Origin: Paenibacillus sp. PastM-3
Lineage (GTDB): Bacteria; Bacillota; Bacilli; Paenibacillales; Paenibacillaceae
Length of the DNA: 64,000 nt
Reading direction: 5' to 3'
Assembly (NCBI RefSeq): GCF_029893965.1
Contig: NZ_JARXXP010000008.1
Span: forward strand, 62,001-126,000
The first letter of the stretch is position 1; each line of letters begins with the position of its first letter. Below the pieces are notes generated by a model that worked only from the letters and a program-made list of their open reading frames with translations, searched no databases and was not told where the DNA came from. Made by a program: the position numbers and the translations under genes. This document shows, one piece after another, positions 15,443-24,446 of this stretch.

Positions 15443-17287
15443 ATGACTGCAATGACTATATTGAAAGCGAAGAATTTAAAAAAAGAATGGGATGGCATCC
15501 CCTTATTTGAAGGGGTATCGTTTGAAATCGCTGAAGGCGAGCGGATCCTGCTGTTCGGCCGCAACGGCACCGGCAAAACAACACTGCTGCAGGGCCTGCT
15601 GGGCAGGCTTGCTTTTGAAGAGGGCAGTGTCTTCAACGGACTGGAGCGCGGGGAATGGGGAGTGCTGGATCAGCAGCTGGAGGCGGATTCCAGCGCTAGT
15701 GTGCTTGAGTTTGTGCTGGCGGCATCGGAGCAGCTGGCGGGCCTTAAGCACCGAATGGAGCAGCTGGCCATAAGGCTGGAGGAGACAGGAGGAACGGATA
15801 AGGCTGCTGTAGACGAATACGGAGAAGCTTGCGACAGCTACATGCTGCTGGACGGATACAGCTGGGAAGCCAAGGCGGAAAAATGTCTCCGGCAGCTGAA
15901 GCTGGAGCCGGCCCTGTGGAGCCAGCCTTACCACCAGCTGAGCGGAGGACAGAAGACCCGGGTTCAGCTGGCTGCGCTGCTCGCCCGGCAGCCCAAGCTG
16001 CTGGTGCTGGATGAGCCGACCAACCATCTCGATGAGGAGACAATGGCCTGGCTGGAGGAGTGGGTGCGGACCTATCCCGGCACGGTGCTGTATGTGTCCC
16101 ATGACCGCGTTTTTATCGACCGGACTGCAACAAGTGTGCTGGAGCTGAGCCCGGCAGGCTGCCGCCGGTATCCCGGAGCTTATACGCAGTACCGGGAACA
16201 GAAGGAGCTGGAGCTCAAAACGCTGGAGAGCCAGCACAAAAAGCAGGAGCTGGAAAAAGAAAAGCTGCTGGAGAGCATCCGCCGCTATGCCCTCTGGTTC
16301 CAGCAGGCCCATACTGCCGCCGGGCAGAATGATTTCCTGCGGTCCAAATCGAAGAAGAACGTCTCGCGTCTTCATGCCAAGGAAGCCAGCCTGCAGCGGC
16401 TGGAGAAGAACCGGGTAGAGCTGCCGAAGGCAGCGCCCAAGCTGAATATGAAGCTGGAAGGTGAGGGTTTTCAGGGGGACGCGCTGGTGACGCTGGACGA
16501 CATTAGCCTTGCTTATGATGGCGGTCCGCAGCTGCTGGAGCATTTTAATCTTACTTTGCGCCGGGGAGACCGGCTGTCCGTACTCGGTCCGAACGGTGCG
16601 GGCAAATCCTCGCTGCTGAAGCTGATTGCGGGTGCCGCACAGCCTACAGGCGGCAGGCTGCGGCTGCATCCCCGTACGAAGATTGCCTATTTCGCCCAGG
16701 AGCTGGAGCATTTGAATCCGGAGCTGACCATCCTGGACAGCCTGCTGGAGCTGCCGGGCATGACACAGACGGAGGCGCGGACGATTCTCGGCTGCTTTCT
16801 GTTCCCGCGGGAGGATGTTTTTAAACGAATCGGCGATCTCAGCCTGGGCGAGAAATGCCGGGTCGCTTTTCTCCGGCTGTATTTCGGCAAGGCCAATCTG
16901 CTGGTACTCGATGAACCGACCAACTATCTGGATATCGACACCCGGGAGCGGGTGGAAGAGGCGCTTGCCGCCTATCCCGGCGGACTGGTCATCGTCTCGC
17001 ATGACCGTTATCTGCATAGCAGAGTCGCTAACCGCCTGCTGAAGCTGGGACGGGGGGAGAGACCGCAGTTCTTTTCCGGCACTTTTGAGGAATATTATGC
17101 TAAGGAACGCAGCCGGGTGCTGACCCCGGAGGAGCAGGCGCGTGAGGGTGAAATGCAGTTGCTGCAGCTCCGGCTGGCCGGACTGATGAGCAGAGAGGCT
17201 GCAGGAACAGAGGCGGAGGACCGTGAGCTGCTGGAGGAGATTTTGGCGGTACAGCAGGCGATCCAGAGCAAGATAAAGGAAATCTGA
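15443..17287 (+). CDS. ABC-F family ATPase, possible ribosome-protection protein
   Basis: 614 residues with two ABC domains and no membrane segment. Domain 1 has Walker A GRNGTGKTT (about residue 39), signature LSGGQ and Walker B LLVLDEPTNHLD. A charged linker (about 250-330) follows. Domain 2 has Walker A GPNGAGKSS, signature LSLGE and LLVLDEPTNYLD, then a short C-terminal helical extension. ABC-F proteins bind the ribosomal E site; some (Vga, Lsa, VmlR types) displace antibiotics from the ribosome. The long leader with a hairpin is a feature of such resistance-type genes, but the linker alone does not decide specificity. GAGGAATTTAT precedes ATG 15443. Confidence 0.88.
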   Translation: MTAMTILKAKNLKKEWDGIPLFEGVSFEIAEGERILLFGRNGTGKTTLLQGLLGRLAFEEGSVFNGLERGEWGVLDQQLEADSSASVLEFVLAASEQLAGLKHRMEQLAIRLEETGGTDKAAVDEYGEACDSYMLLDGYSWEAKAEKCLRQLKLEPALWSQPYHQLSGGQKTRVQLAALLARQPKLLVLDEPTNHLDEETMAWLEEWVRTYPGTVLYVSHDRVFIDRTATSVLELSPAGCRRYPGAYTQYREQKELELKTLESQHKKQELEKEKLLESIRRYALWFQQAHTAAGQNDFLRSKSKKNVSRLHAKEASLQRLEKNRVELPKAAPKLNMKLEGEGFQGDALVTLDDISLAYDGGPQLLEHFNLTLRRGDRLSVLGPNGAGKSSLLKLIAGAAQPTGGRLRLHPRTKIAYFAQELEHLNPELTILDSLLELPGMTQTEARTILGCFLFPREDVFKRIGDLSLGEKCRVAFLRLYFGKANLLVLDEPTNYLDIDTRERVEEALAAYPGGLVIVSHDRYLHSRVANRLLKLGRGERPQFFSGTFEEYYAKERSRVLTPEEQAREGEMQLLQLRLAGLMSREAAGTEAEDRELLEEILAVQQAIQSKIKEI

Positions 17288-17347
17288 CAGCTGCGGAGAA
17301 GTAAATATTAGGTAAATACATGAAGGGATTGGGGGAAGCACTCTCAC

Positions 17348-17776
17348 ATGTGGAATAAAGGAACAAAGCTGGCGGCTGCACTGCTGCTTTTGTCCAGTCT
17401 GGCGGTACCGTCAGCGTACACTTCAGCGGCGGCCAAAAACGTAAAAGTAAAGGTCACACTGGTCAGTATGGAACTGACCGAAAACAATCATGTCGGCAAT
17501 GAATGGTACACGGCAGGCTATGTTAACGACAAGGAAATAAGCGAAGGCTCACAGGTTGTCCTGGATTTGAAGGCAACCGGGAGCATTGGGCTGAAGGGCT
17601 ATGTGGAGGAACAGGATAAAATACCGGATAAAGGTGAGACTGTCAGCTCAATCAAAGTATCCGAAGTAACCAAGCCGATAACCAAAGCGGTGAAGGTGAC
17701 CGTGACGGAAAACCGCGGACGCTACTCCGGCAATACAGCAACCTGGACATTCACGTTTAAGGTGCAGAAGCAGTAA
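17348..17776 (+). CDS. Small secreted protein, function unknown
   Basis: 142 residues. Signal peptide about 1-28 (LAAALLLLSSLAVPSAYTSAAA). The mature part is short, beta-rich and Lys/Val-rich (VKVKVTLVSMELTENNHVGNEW ends before residue 60; later VKVTVTENRGRYSGNTATWTFTF). There are no Cys residues and no recognised domain. The only ribosome site is GGGGGAAG about 11 bases before ATG 17348. Confidence 0.75.
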   Translation: MWNKGTKLAAALLLLSSLAVPSAYTSAAAKNVKVKVTLVSMELTENNHVGNEWYTAGYVNDKEISEGSQVVLDLKATGSIGLKGYVEEQDKIPDKGETVSSIKVSEVTKPITKAVKVTVTENRGRYSGNTATWTFTFKVQKQ

Positions 17777-17806
17777 ATATAAGCTAATCAGTCTGCAGGA
17801 GGAATA

Positions 17807-17973
17807 ATGAACACACAACGTCTTGCAGCAGTTATGGTAGTTGTGCAATGTCACTGGATCAGATATGGGTCATGCTGAGCGATGTAAACGAGCAGGATGG
17901 ATACATTGCCGGTCCGGCGGATACGCTGGAGGAGGCGAAGCAGGTGGAGAAGGAGATTATCGGCACTGAGTAG
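17807..17973 (+). pseudogene. Possible frameshifted mini-gene
   Basis: CAGGAGGAATA leads into an ATG at 17807 that opens only 23 codons (to TGA 17878). In another frame, ATG 17848 to TAG 17973 encodes 41 residues (SLDQIWVMLSDVNEQDGYIA...), with a protein-like acidic composition and no ribosome site. Together they look like one short gene broken by a frameshift. Two independent tiny genes, or chance, remain possible. Confidence 0.3.
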
Positions 17974-18038
17974 CGGTTAAGCGTGACTGGCAATACCAAT
18001 GGTGAAGGGTGAGCCAGCAGACTGCAAGGAGGTTCTTC

Positions 18039-18599
18039 ATGGAGCACAGTATAACGGAACGTTTGGCGGAGAGTGACTACGCAGGCTTTTGGAAAAGAGT
18101 GCTGATCAACATTGTGGATTTTCTGATTCTGGCGCTACCCGTCTATTTTATTAACGGCTGGGCGGTTTCGGCGGCTGAGCGGTACCACTCGGGAATTCCA
18201 CTGTGGATACAGTGGGTCCTGATTTCACTGTTTAACATCGTGCTGGTTGCCAAATACGGCGGAACTCCGGGCAGGCTGATTCTGCGGACGAGAATTGTAA
18301 ATGAACAGGGAAAGTACCCTAGCTTGAAGCAGGCGGTCATCCGGTACAGTTTCCTTCTGGTCAACACCCTGCTGGCCGTCATTGTTGCTGCCGGGGACGG
18401 TACTCTGTCCAAGCTGCCTGAAGCTTATGCCAATTGGGCACCGCTCGCCAGCGACCTGACAGGATTTCTGGCTCTGATCATCATCATTGACTGTCTGTTT
18501 ATTGTATTTAGCATGCGTAACCGGGCGCTCCACGATATGATGGCCGGAACCTATGTGGTGAATCAGAGTGCGCTGCTGGATGAGGGGTATGGTGCTTGA
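18039..18599 (+). CDS. RDD-family membrane protein
   Basis: 186 residues; AAGGAGG six bases before ATG 18039. The RDD pattern is present: AGFWKRVLINIVDFLI (Arg...Asp in helix 1), a second helix, then GGTPGRLILRTRIVNEQG and MRNRALHDMMAGTYVV near the end. Three to four membrane helices. RDD proteins are poorly understood; some are implicated in ion transport or membrane-stress traits. A shared bidirectional terminator lies downstream. Confidence 0.85.
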   Translation: MEHSITERLAESDYAGFWKRVLINIVDFLILALPVYFINGWAVSAAERYHSGIPLWIQWVLISLFNIVLVAKYGGTPGRLILRTRIVNEQGKYPSLKQAVIRYSFLLVNTLLAVIVAAGDGTLSKLPEAYANWAPLASDLTGFLALIIIIDCLFIVFSMRNRALHDMMAGTYVVNQSALLDEGYGA

Positions 18600-18639
18600 A
18601 AAGATTACGTATGAAGCGGGCAAGTGTACGCTAGAGTGA

Positions 18640-18664
18640 GAATGAAGGGCAAAAATGCCCTTGA
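18640..18664 (+). repeat. Third copy of the AAATGCCCTTGA intergenic element
   Basis: GAATGAAGGGCAAAAATGCC followed by CTTGA resembles the pair at 7842-7919. The inverted core GGGCA-AAAA-TGCCC lies just upstream of a terminator. Confidence 0.5.
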
Positions 18665-18671
18665 AATATCT

Positions 18672-18721
18672 AAAAAAGACGGTCAACAGACAGCATACTG
18701 CCGATGTTGATCGTCTTTTTT
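18672..18721. terminator. Bidirectional terminator between RDD and the TPR membrane protein
   Basis: A 17-bp stem (18672-18688 with 18705-18721, one G-U pair) with A-run and T-run ends, suited to both convergent genes. Confidence 0.88.
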
Positions 18722-18763
18722 ATGTTGCCATGCTATGCTGCCGTTCTTCCCGGCTGCGTACGT

Positions 18764-21163
18764 TTAGCCAACCCCCAGTACAGCCTTGATAAATCTTTTC
18801 AGCGCCGTCGGCGTGGCTTCGCCGGCCCACTGCTCAAGGGCTTCATCTTGCCGGCTCATATAGGCATCCAGCTTTTCGGCCAGCAGCTTGTCAAAGGCAG
18901 CAGGCGCTCCGGCACGTTCTGCCTGAAGCTCCATAATCAGCAGCGGCCAGCTGTAGCCGCCCTGACCGAAGCTGTGCTGGGGATAACGTTTGGCCAGCTC
19001 CAGCACGGACTCCAGCGGCTGGCCCGCAGCCAACTCGGCAGCGAGATAACTGCCGATAAAGCGGTGACCCGGGTCTGCCTCCATCGCCAGAGCCAGCTGC
19101 TGCCGGGCTTCGTCCAGCCGGCCCTGGTACATCAGGGCAACGCCGTTCTGGAAACGGTCATAGCTGTCCGACTCGTGACCGCTCAGCTCCAGGTACAGCG
19201 CGTGGTACTTGTTAAAGCTGCTCCAGTCGGAGCGGTCCAGATAATAATCCGCCAGATTGAAGGCAAAATTGGCATCCGGACGCAGCTCTACCAGCTTGAC
19301 TAATAAGGTCATCGCTTCATCCATGGTTCCGGCATCCCGGGAATAGGAATGCTTGGCGAACAGCAGATGAATTAGCATTTTGAGCGCATGGTCATCCTGC
19401 GGATTCCCGGCATAATCCTTATGGTAGGCTTCCAGCGCTTCCTCCAGCTTCCCGTCTGCAACGAGCTTATCCGCAGCGGTCATCGTCCGCGATTTCAAAT
19501 AGAAGAACGGCAGATTGCCTACCGTCTCCTCATTGAGCCGGTAGCCATTGCTGCGGGTAATAACATGACCTTGCGCATCGTAAGCATCAATGCTCCAGGA
19601 GAACCGACTGTCCGGATTGGCAAAGCCGAGCAGGGAGGCGGGGGAAACCGACTGCCAGCCTTCCCCGCCTTCTACGGTAGAGAAGCCGCTCGTAGAGAAG
19701 CCTCCGCTGTTGTATAGCTCAGTGACCGGTATTTCAACCTGGTTATACGTAATACGCTGGCGGGTGACATTGCTGAAGAAGCTGCCTTTGTCATCGACTG
19801 TTGTTGAGAGATTGTAATAGGCAGCTCCGGGAACGGCCTCCCATTTGAACTGTACTGCATCACCGGTCAGCACCTGTGAGTTAACAGGTGATTGCAGCTC
19901 CAGCAGCGGCTGGAGCGTGATGTCATGTGTGACCGCACTCCCCGGCTTCAGCTCGATCCAGTCGTCCGACTGCACAGGCCAGGTCCAGCCGTCGATCTGC
20001 TCAAAACTGAAGCCGAGCTGGATCTGATAGAACCCGGGAATCACGCCGGAGAACTGGAAACGCCCTTCGGCATCCGTAACGATCTGATACGGCTCAATGT
20101 CAGACTGCACACTATGATACAGCTCGCTTTCCGCGCGGAGGAATATACCTGCCCGGGCTACCGGGGTTCCGTCACTTTTTGTAAGTATGCCGGATAAGGT
20201 TGCAGGGGCATTAAAGCCCATCTTCACAGCTTCCCGCAGCGCTGTCTGAAGCGCGACAAGCTGCTCCTCTGTGGAGGAGGATGTGCTATACACCTGTTTA
20301 GCCGCATTGTTGCCAGTATCTTTGCTTCCGCCATCTGAGCCACCGCCGTCTACGCCACCACTGTCCACGCCGCCGGAGCCGGCAGAAGAGGAGGCGTTCT
20401 GCGGAGAACTACTGCCAGCGGGGGTAAGCTCGGCATCCCGTTCAGCCCAGATCTTACGGTACTCCTCTAGGGCGCTGTTCACCAGTGTAAGCGCCTCGCG
20501 GCCTTTGCCTTGTGTGAACAGCAGCCGCCCCTGCAGCCAGGCTGCTCTGGCGTCCAGCTCTGATTCGTTATACTGGACAGAGAACTCTGCCTGCTCCAGC
20601 AGCTGCCCGGCCTGAATGAACCGCCCGGCATTCAGCGCGCGCTCCGCCCGAAGCAGGGTCAGCTCGCGGGCAGTTGAAGATTTGCTGCTGACTCTTTGTG
20701 TAGCAGCAGCAATAGCCTGGTCTGCCTGATCGCCGGCGTTTCCTGCCGCATCATACTCGTAGACCAGTTGTTTAACCGCATTCCGCAGCGAATAATCGGC
20801 TGGCCCTTCCTGAATATACTCCTTCAGCAGCTTTATCCTGTCTGCAGGAAGAAGCAGAGAGGTTTCCTCCTCTTCCCCGATCTGGTTGACCTGACTCATG
20901 GACCCGCCTGCATATACGTTGAACCAGTAAGCCGGGTAAACATTGGCAGGCTCGATGACCGTCTCACGGATAAGCTGCATCCGCGCACTGCCGCTGCTGG
21001 CGGCAAGCTTCTGCAGCAGCACGGTCCGGGCGTCTGCGGAAGCCTGCTGTACCGGACTTAAATCAGTCCCGGTCGTAGGCCGGGTAAACATTAAGACCGC
21101 CAGCAGCGTGAGGGGGAGTAGCAGAAAAAGCACCAGATGCTTAACCTTGATTCTAATTTTCAT
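18764..21163 (-). CDS. Membrane-anchored protein with TPR-like repeats and a carboxypeptidase-regulatory-like domain
   Basis: 799 residues. One N-terminal membrane helix (LVLFLLLPLTLLAVLMF, about 10-26) anchors a large extracytoplasmic part. TPR-like helices fill about 130-240. A Ser/Gly/Asp linker with GGVDSGGVDGGGSDGG repeats lies near 255-285. A carboxypeptidase-regulatory-like (CnaB-type) beta domain follows at about 325-415 (LSGILTKSDGTPVARAGIFL ... TDAEGRFQFSGVIPGFYQI). More beta sequence and a second TPR-like block (about 590-720) complete it. Its start overlaps the previous gene by 11 bases, so it is translationally coupled to the ECF sigma module. It is probably a cell-envelope output or sensor of that module; I recognise no enzyme. 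Confidence 0.8.
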   Translation of the reverse strand: MKIRIKVKHLVLFLLLPLTLLAVLMFTRPTTGTDLSPVQQASADARTVLLQKLAASSGSARMQLIRETVIEPANVYPAYWFNVYAGGSMSQVNQIGEEEETSLLLPADRIKLLKEYIQEGPADYSLRNAVKQLVYEYDAAGNAGDQADQAIAAATQRVSSKSSTARELTLLRAERALNAGRFIQAGQLLEQAEFSVQYNESELDARAAWLQGRLLFTQGKGREALTLVNSALEEYRKIWAERDAELTPAGSSSPQNASSSAGSGGVDSGGVDGGGSDGGSKDTGNNAAKQVYSTSSSTEEQLVALQTALREAVKMGFNAPATLSGILTKSDGTPVARAGIFLRAESELYHSVQSDIEPYQIVTDAEGRFQFSGVIPGFYQIQLGFSFEQIDGWTWPVQSDDWIELKPGSAVTHDITLQPLLELQSPVNSQVLTGDAVQFKWEAVPGAAYYNLSTTVDDKGSFFSNVTRQRITYNQVEIPVTELYNSGGFSTSGFSTVEGGEGWQSVSPASLLGFANPDSRFSWSIDAYDAQGHVITRSNGYRLNEETVGNLPFFYLKSRTMTAADKLVADGKLEEALEAYHKDYAGNPQDDHALKMLIHLLFAKHSYSRDAGTMDEAMTLLVKLVELRPDANFAFNLADYYLDRSDWSSFNKYHALYLELSGHESDSYDRFQNGVALMYQGRLDEARQQLALAMEADPGHRFIGSYLAAELAAGQPLESVLELAKRYPQHSFGQGGYSWPLLIMELQAERAGAPAAFDKLLAEKLDAYMSRQDEALEQWAGEATPTALKRFIKAVLGVG

Positions 21164-21491
21164 ACTGCTTCACCGCCTGCTCGTAGAGATCTTTCCAATA
21201 GGTGTTACCCCCGGTTTCGATTAATTCCCGCCGTTCCTGCGACTGGATCGATTGCTGCTGCTTTGTTGTGATTTGCGGGGCATAGAACAGCAGAACTCCT
21301 GTCGTGAGTACTGCTGCCACAGCACCGAGCGTCCCCAGCGGGATTTCCAGCTCCTTATTCCACAGAGCGGCAAGACGTGCCCGGAAGGTGGGCGGATGGG
21401 TCTGTTTCAGCACCCGGCCATGGCCGGAGAAGGTGACATGAGCAAGCTCTTCTTCCAGCCGTTGCCTGATTGTTTCGCGTCCGTTATCCAT
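21153..21491 (-). CDS. Small single-pass membrane protein, putative anti-sigma factor
   Basis: 112 residues with an N-terminal cytosolic helix region (RETIRQRLEEELAHVTF) and one membrane helix (PLGTLGAVAAVLTTGVLLFY, about 52-71). The start at 21491 is nine bases after AAGGAGG and overlaps the sigma gene's stop by 8 bases; a TTG at 21497 is too close to the ribosome site. Position directly after an ECF sigma gene, with a short cytosolic N-terminus, is typical of anti-sigma factors. No zinc-binding HxxxCxxC motif is present, so the call rests on context. Confidence 0.7.
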   Translation of the reverse strand: MDNGRETIRQRLEEELAHVTFSGHGRVLKQTHPPTFRARLAALWNKELEIPLGTLGAVAAVLTTGVLLFYAPQITTKQQQSIQSQERRELIETGGNTYWKDLYEQAVKQYEN

Positions 21492-22116
21492 TATCAATGT
21501 CCTCCTTCTCCAAAATCAGCCTGAGCAGCTGCCGCCCGCGGGCAAGCCGCGATTTTACCGTGTTCTCCCTGGTCTTCAGCTGGGAGGCAATTTCCCGTAC
21601 ACTCATTTCATGAAAATAATATAGGGTTAGGCTTTCACGGTAGATATAGTCCAGGCTCCCGATAGCATCCGTCAGCTTTACATTGTGCCACTCCGCCATA
21701 AAAAGCTCTTCCGCACCTGCAGCCGCTTCGCCTGCAGCCTCTGCCCACTGCCCGCTCTCTGCCGCCGGAAAAATACTCCGCCAGCTCCAGGTCCGCTGCT
21801 TCATCCGGCACCGGTTGACCGCAATCGCAATCAGCCAGGAACGGAGCCGGGAGGACTCCTTAAGCTGGCTGATTTTGGCGTAAGCCTGGATGAATGTATC
21901 CTGTACGGCTTCCTCGGCAGACTGCCGGTCCCTAAGCAGCAGACAAGCCGTCCTGAGCAGCATATCCCCGTACTCATCCATTAGCTGGCGGAGAGCTGAC
22001 TCATCCCTGGCCTTGATTCTCTCTATAATATCCAGACGAAGCTCCCCTCCCTTTACTAATAAGATGCGGGCTGCAGCAATATGGTTGCATAGATGAACGG
22101 AAAAATATATACTCAA
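21484..22116 (-). CDS. ECF-type RNA polymerase sigma factor
   Basis: A sigma-70 group 4 protein. Region 2 reads LRQLMDEYGDMLLRTACLLL ... AEEAVQDTFIQAYAKI, followed by the LRSWLIAIAVNRCRM segment. Region 4 reads SLTLYYFHEMSVREIASQLK ... TRENTVKSRLARGRQLL. 210 codons are open from TTG 22116, but the only good ribosome site (AAAGGGAGGGG) lies inside and points to a CTG at 22035, giving 183 residues. A CTG start is unusual; I give the full frame and flag the alternative. It heads a three-gene overlapping operon with the putative anti-sigma factor and the TPR membrane protein. Confidence 0.88.
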   Translation of the reverse strand: MSIYFSVHLCNHIAAARILLVKGGELRLDIIERIKARDESALRQLMDEYGDMLLRTACLLLRDRQSAEEAVQDTFIQAYAKISQLKESSRLRSWLIAIAVNRCRMKQRTWSWRSIFPAAESGQWAEAAGEAAAGAEELFMAEWHNVKLTDAIGSLDYIYRESLTLYYFHEMSVREIASQLKTRENTVKSRLARGRQLLRLILEKEDIDNG

Positions 22117-22339
22117 CTGCTAAATAGTTCAACGCCGATAGGGTTGTCTAAAATAAGATGAAGCTTTCCAGGCAGGCATTGCAGGGCGATGGGCCAGATC
22201 AGGTACTGGCGTATAAGTCCTGCTGGCGGATAAGCTGTGAGGTTCTGCGAACCGCAGACTGCAACCTTTAATACGGCCCGTGCGTCAGAACTATTACCTA
22301 TGGCATTAAGACAGCTCAACTAACCAAGGAGATGACAGC

Positions 22340-23023
22340 ATGACAACAACGTTTAAAACCATAACAGGAATCATGATACTGGCCAGCGCACTCGGGCTTA
22401 CGGCCTGTAGTTCTTCCGGGAACACCGGAAACAGCGCGGAGGCCACAAACGCCCCTGTAGCTGAGGCGTCCGCTTCTGCCCAGCCGGCTGCGACTGCCAG
22501 CCCTTCGCCGGCGGCAGCTGAGCAATCCGCTCCGCCGGAAGCCACGGCAGCGCCGGATACAGCAGCCGGAAACGGAGCTGCTGCAGAGGACAGTGCGGCC
22601 CGGCTGAAGGAGCTGCTGGAACTGGCCAAGCAGGGTAAGGTTCCCGGTGTGGAATATGCTGCGCACAGCGGGATGATCGATGAAGTCGAGGCGGCATGGG
22701 GCGAGCCGGACACCAAGGAGTCCGCCGGCAAAGGGATGTATTCCACCTACGGAGCCAAACATGTTGTCTTTGGCTGGAACAAGGGCAGCAAGATTTTTGA
22801 TGTACGGTCCAGTGCCGCTGACCTGCAGCAGCTGACGCTGAAGGAGATTGAGCAAACACTCGGCAAACCGGACGATACGGCAGTGAACGGCAGTGACAAG
22901 ATTTATATTTATCAGGCCGGTAAGGAGTACCAGCTGAAATTTATTATTCCGGAAGCAACAGGCACCGTGGATCATATCTCGGTCTTTTCCGAGCAGGACA
23001 CCTTTAACAATATGGCGGGCTAA
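22340..23023 (+). CDS. DUF4309 (YjgB-like) lipoprotein
   Basis: 227 residues. Lipobox LTAC with Cys about residue 23, then a long Ala/Pro/Ser/Glu linker (about 24-85). The C-terminal domain (about 88-225) has the DUF4309 pattern: LLELAKQGKVPGVEYAAHSG, VEAAWGEPD, STYGAKHVVFGWNKGSKIFDVR, LTLKEIEQTLGKPDD and GTVDHISVF. Members are extracellular proteins of unknown function; B. subtilis YjgB is one. AAGGAGATGACAGC precedes ATG 22340. A terminator follows. Confidence 0.85.
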   Translation: MTTTFKTITGIMILASALGLTACSSSGNTGNSAEATNAPVAEASASAQPAATASPSPAAAEQSAPPEATAAPDTAAGNGAAAEDSAARLKELLELAKQGKVPGVEYAAHSGMIDEVEAAWGEPDTKESAGKGMYSTYGAKHVVFGWNKGSKIFDVRSSAADLQQLTLKEIEQTLGKPDDTAVNGSDKIYIYQAGKEYQLKFIIPEATGTVDHISVFSEQDTFNNMAG

Positions 23024-23031
23024 AAGCAAGG

Positions 23032-23075
23032 AAAGAGTGAATCTGCAGGCTGAATGCGGATTTGCTCTTTTTTTT
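23032..23075 (+). terminator. Terminator of the DUF4309 lipoprotein gene
   Basis: AAAGAGTGAATC pairs with GGATTTGCTCTTT (G-U pairs included), followed by a T run. Confidence 0.75.
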
Positions 23076-23185
23076 GACCCGTTAGACGGGATTCTGCTTA
23101 TTGTATGACGTTAGGGCTGGAGCGGGCGGAAGTCCGGCTGATATAATACATCCATGGATTCATCCGTGGAAAAGAGGAACTTGCG

Positions 23186-24337
23186 ATGCAACTGAAATTA
23201 GATGGCAGCAATTTTACTGTGGCGGCCGGAGAAACGGCGATCCAGCTGCTGCCCAAGGAATTTGCGCTGCTGGAATTTATGTACAGGAATAAGGGGCGTA
23301 CCTTTACACGCGGACAGCTGCTGGATAAGGTCTGGCCGCTGGAGTATCCGGTGGAGCGGACCGTAGATGATCATATATACCGTCTGCGCAAAAAATTACG
23401 CCCATTCAGCGGACTGGCGCTCCAAACCGTACGCGGCTCCGGTTATAGCTTGTCTCTCCCGGAACAGGTATCTGTCCCGCTGGTGAATCCGACAACCTAT
23501 GATCCTGAACTGCGTGATGCGATGCGCGAGGTTTTCAGTAAATTCCATGTTTACGGACAGGGCAAATCTATGCTCAGCCTGGCTGGCCAGAAAGACACAC
23601 TCGGTTACGCGCTGGATCCGCAGGTTGCCGTAACCATCCATTTTGTGCAGGGGGATCTGGACTGGCTTATCCATACAGAGGAGGTTCCGCTGAAGGATCG
23701 GCTGTTTCATTTGTTTGTATTCTATATGTTCACCGGAGATCCCCAAAAGAAGCTTGCCGTATGTGAGCGGGTGATTGATGCTCAGGTGATGCATGAGCGG
23801 GACCAGCTGGAGCTGAATATTCTGACGATTCTCGATTTGTTCATCCTGTCGGGTGTACCGGAGCGGGCCTTAGCGTGCCTTCCCCGGTCCTATCAGGCAA
23901 TCTCGGAGCGGGGCTATGAAAACTTTATGCCGGTAACCATGATTACCGAGCTGTTTGCGCACCTGGCTGCAGGGTCAGGAAATGATGTGCTTAGGCGGCT
24001 GGATGAAGCTATAGTGCAGATTTTGCAGGAGAAGCCCTTTTTAAGAGAAACCGGCGGCTACAAAATTGTAAAAGGGCTCTGGCAGCTGCGGGAAAATCAA
24101 ATGGCTGAAGCCGAGCAGCTGCTGGATGAAGGAATTGAGGTGCTGGAGCGCTCGGGGTTCGTTCCGCTTAGCCTGTACGGCTTTTACCGGATTTATCATT
24201 ACTGCCGTCTGTATTTGCCGCCACATCCGCTGCACCGTAAATATGAACGCAGGTTTATTGAAGTGATGGAGAATAGCAGACTTAGCGGCTTTGAGCAGCT
24301 TTTGGAGGATCTGCTGATGCGGGTGCTGAAGGCCTGA
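23186..24337 (+). CDS. Winged-helix (OmpR-type) transcriptional regulator with TPR-like C-terminus
   Basis: 383 residues. Residues about 1-92 form an OmpR/PhoB-type DNA-binding domain: LLPKEFALLEFMYRNKGRTF, RGQLLDKVW, RTVDDHIYRLRKKL and VRGSGYSL. There is no receiver domain, so it is not a classical response regulator. Residues about 110-383 are helical and resemble the TPR-like sensor part of BTAD/AfsR-type regulators. RBS GAGGAACTTGCG. The MFS exporter gene starts 109 bases downstream in the same direction and is a likely target. Confidence 0.82.
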   Translation: MQLKLDGSNFTVAAGETAIQLLPKEFALLEFMYRNKGRTFTRGQLLDKVWPLEYPVERTVDDHIYRLRKKLRPFSGLALQTVRGSGYSLSLPEQVSVPLVNPTTYDPELRDAMREVFSKFHVYGQGKSMLSLAGQKDTLGYALDPQVAVTIHFVQGDLDWLIHTEEVPLKDRLFHLFVFYMFTGDPQKKLAVCERVIDAQVMHERDQLELNILTILDLFILSGVPERALACLPRSYQAISERGYENFMPVTMITELFAHLAAGSGNDVLRRLDEAIVQILQEKPFLRETGGYKIVKGLWQLRENQMAEAEQLLDEGIEVLERSGFVPLSLYGFYRIYHYCRLYLPPHPLHRKYERRFIEVMENSRLSGFEQLLEDLLMRVLKA

Positions 24338-24446
24338 TCCCTGATCTCTGAAATCCCTCTGATAATGCTCTGACAATTCTCAGCTACATTTAGGTCATAA
24401 GATGACTGGTTCATCGAGACCATATATGTACCTGGAGGAATGTCTG

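Noticed and set aside
15503..17347. 614-codon frame antisense to the ABC-F gene
   Set aside because: The sense strand has both ABC domains with all motifs; the antisense product is Leu/Gln/His-rich noise.
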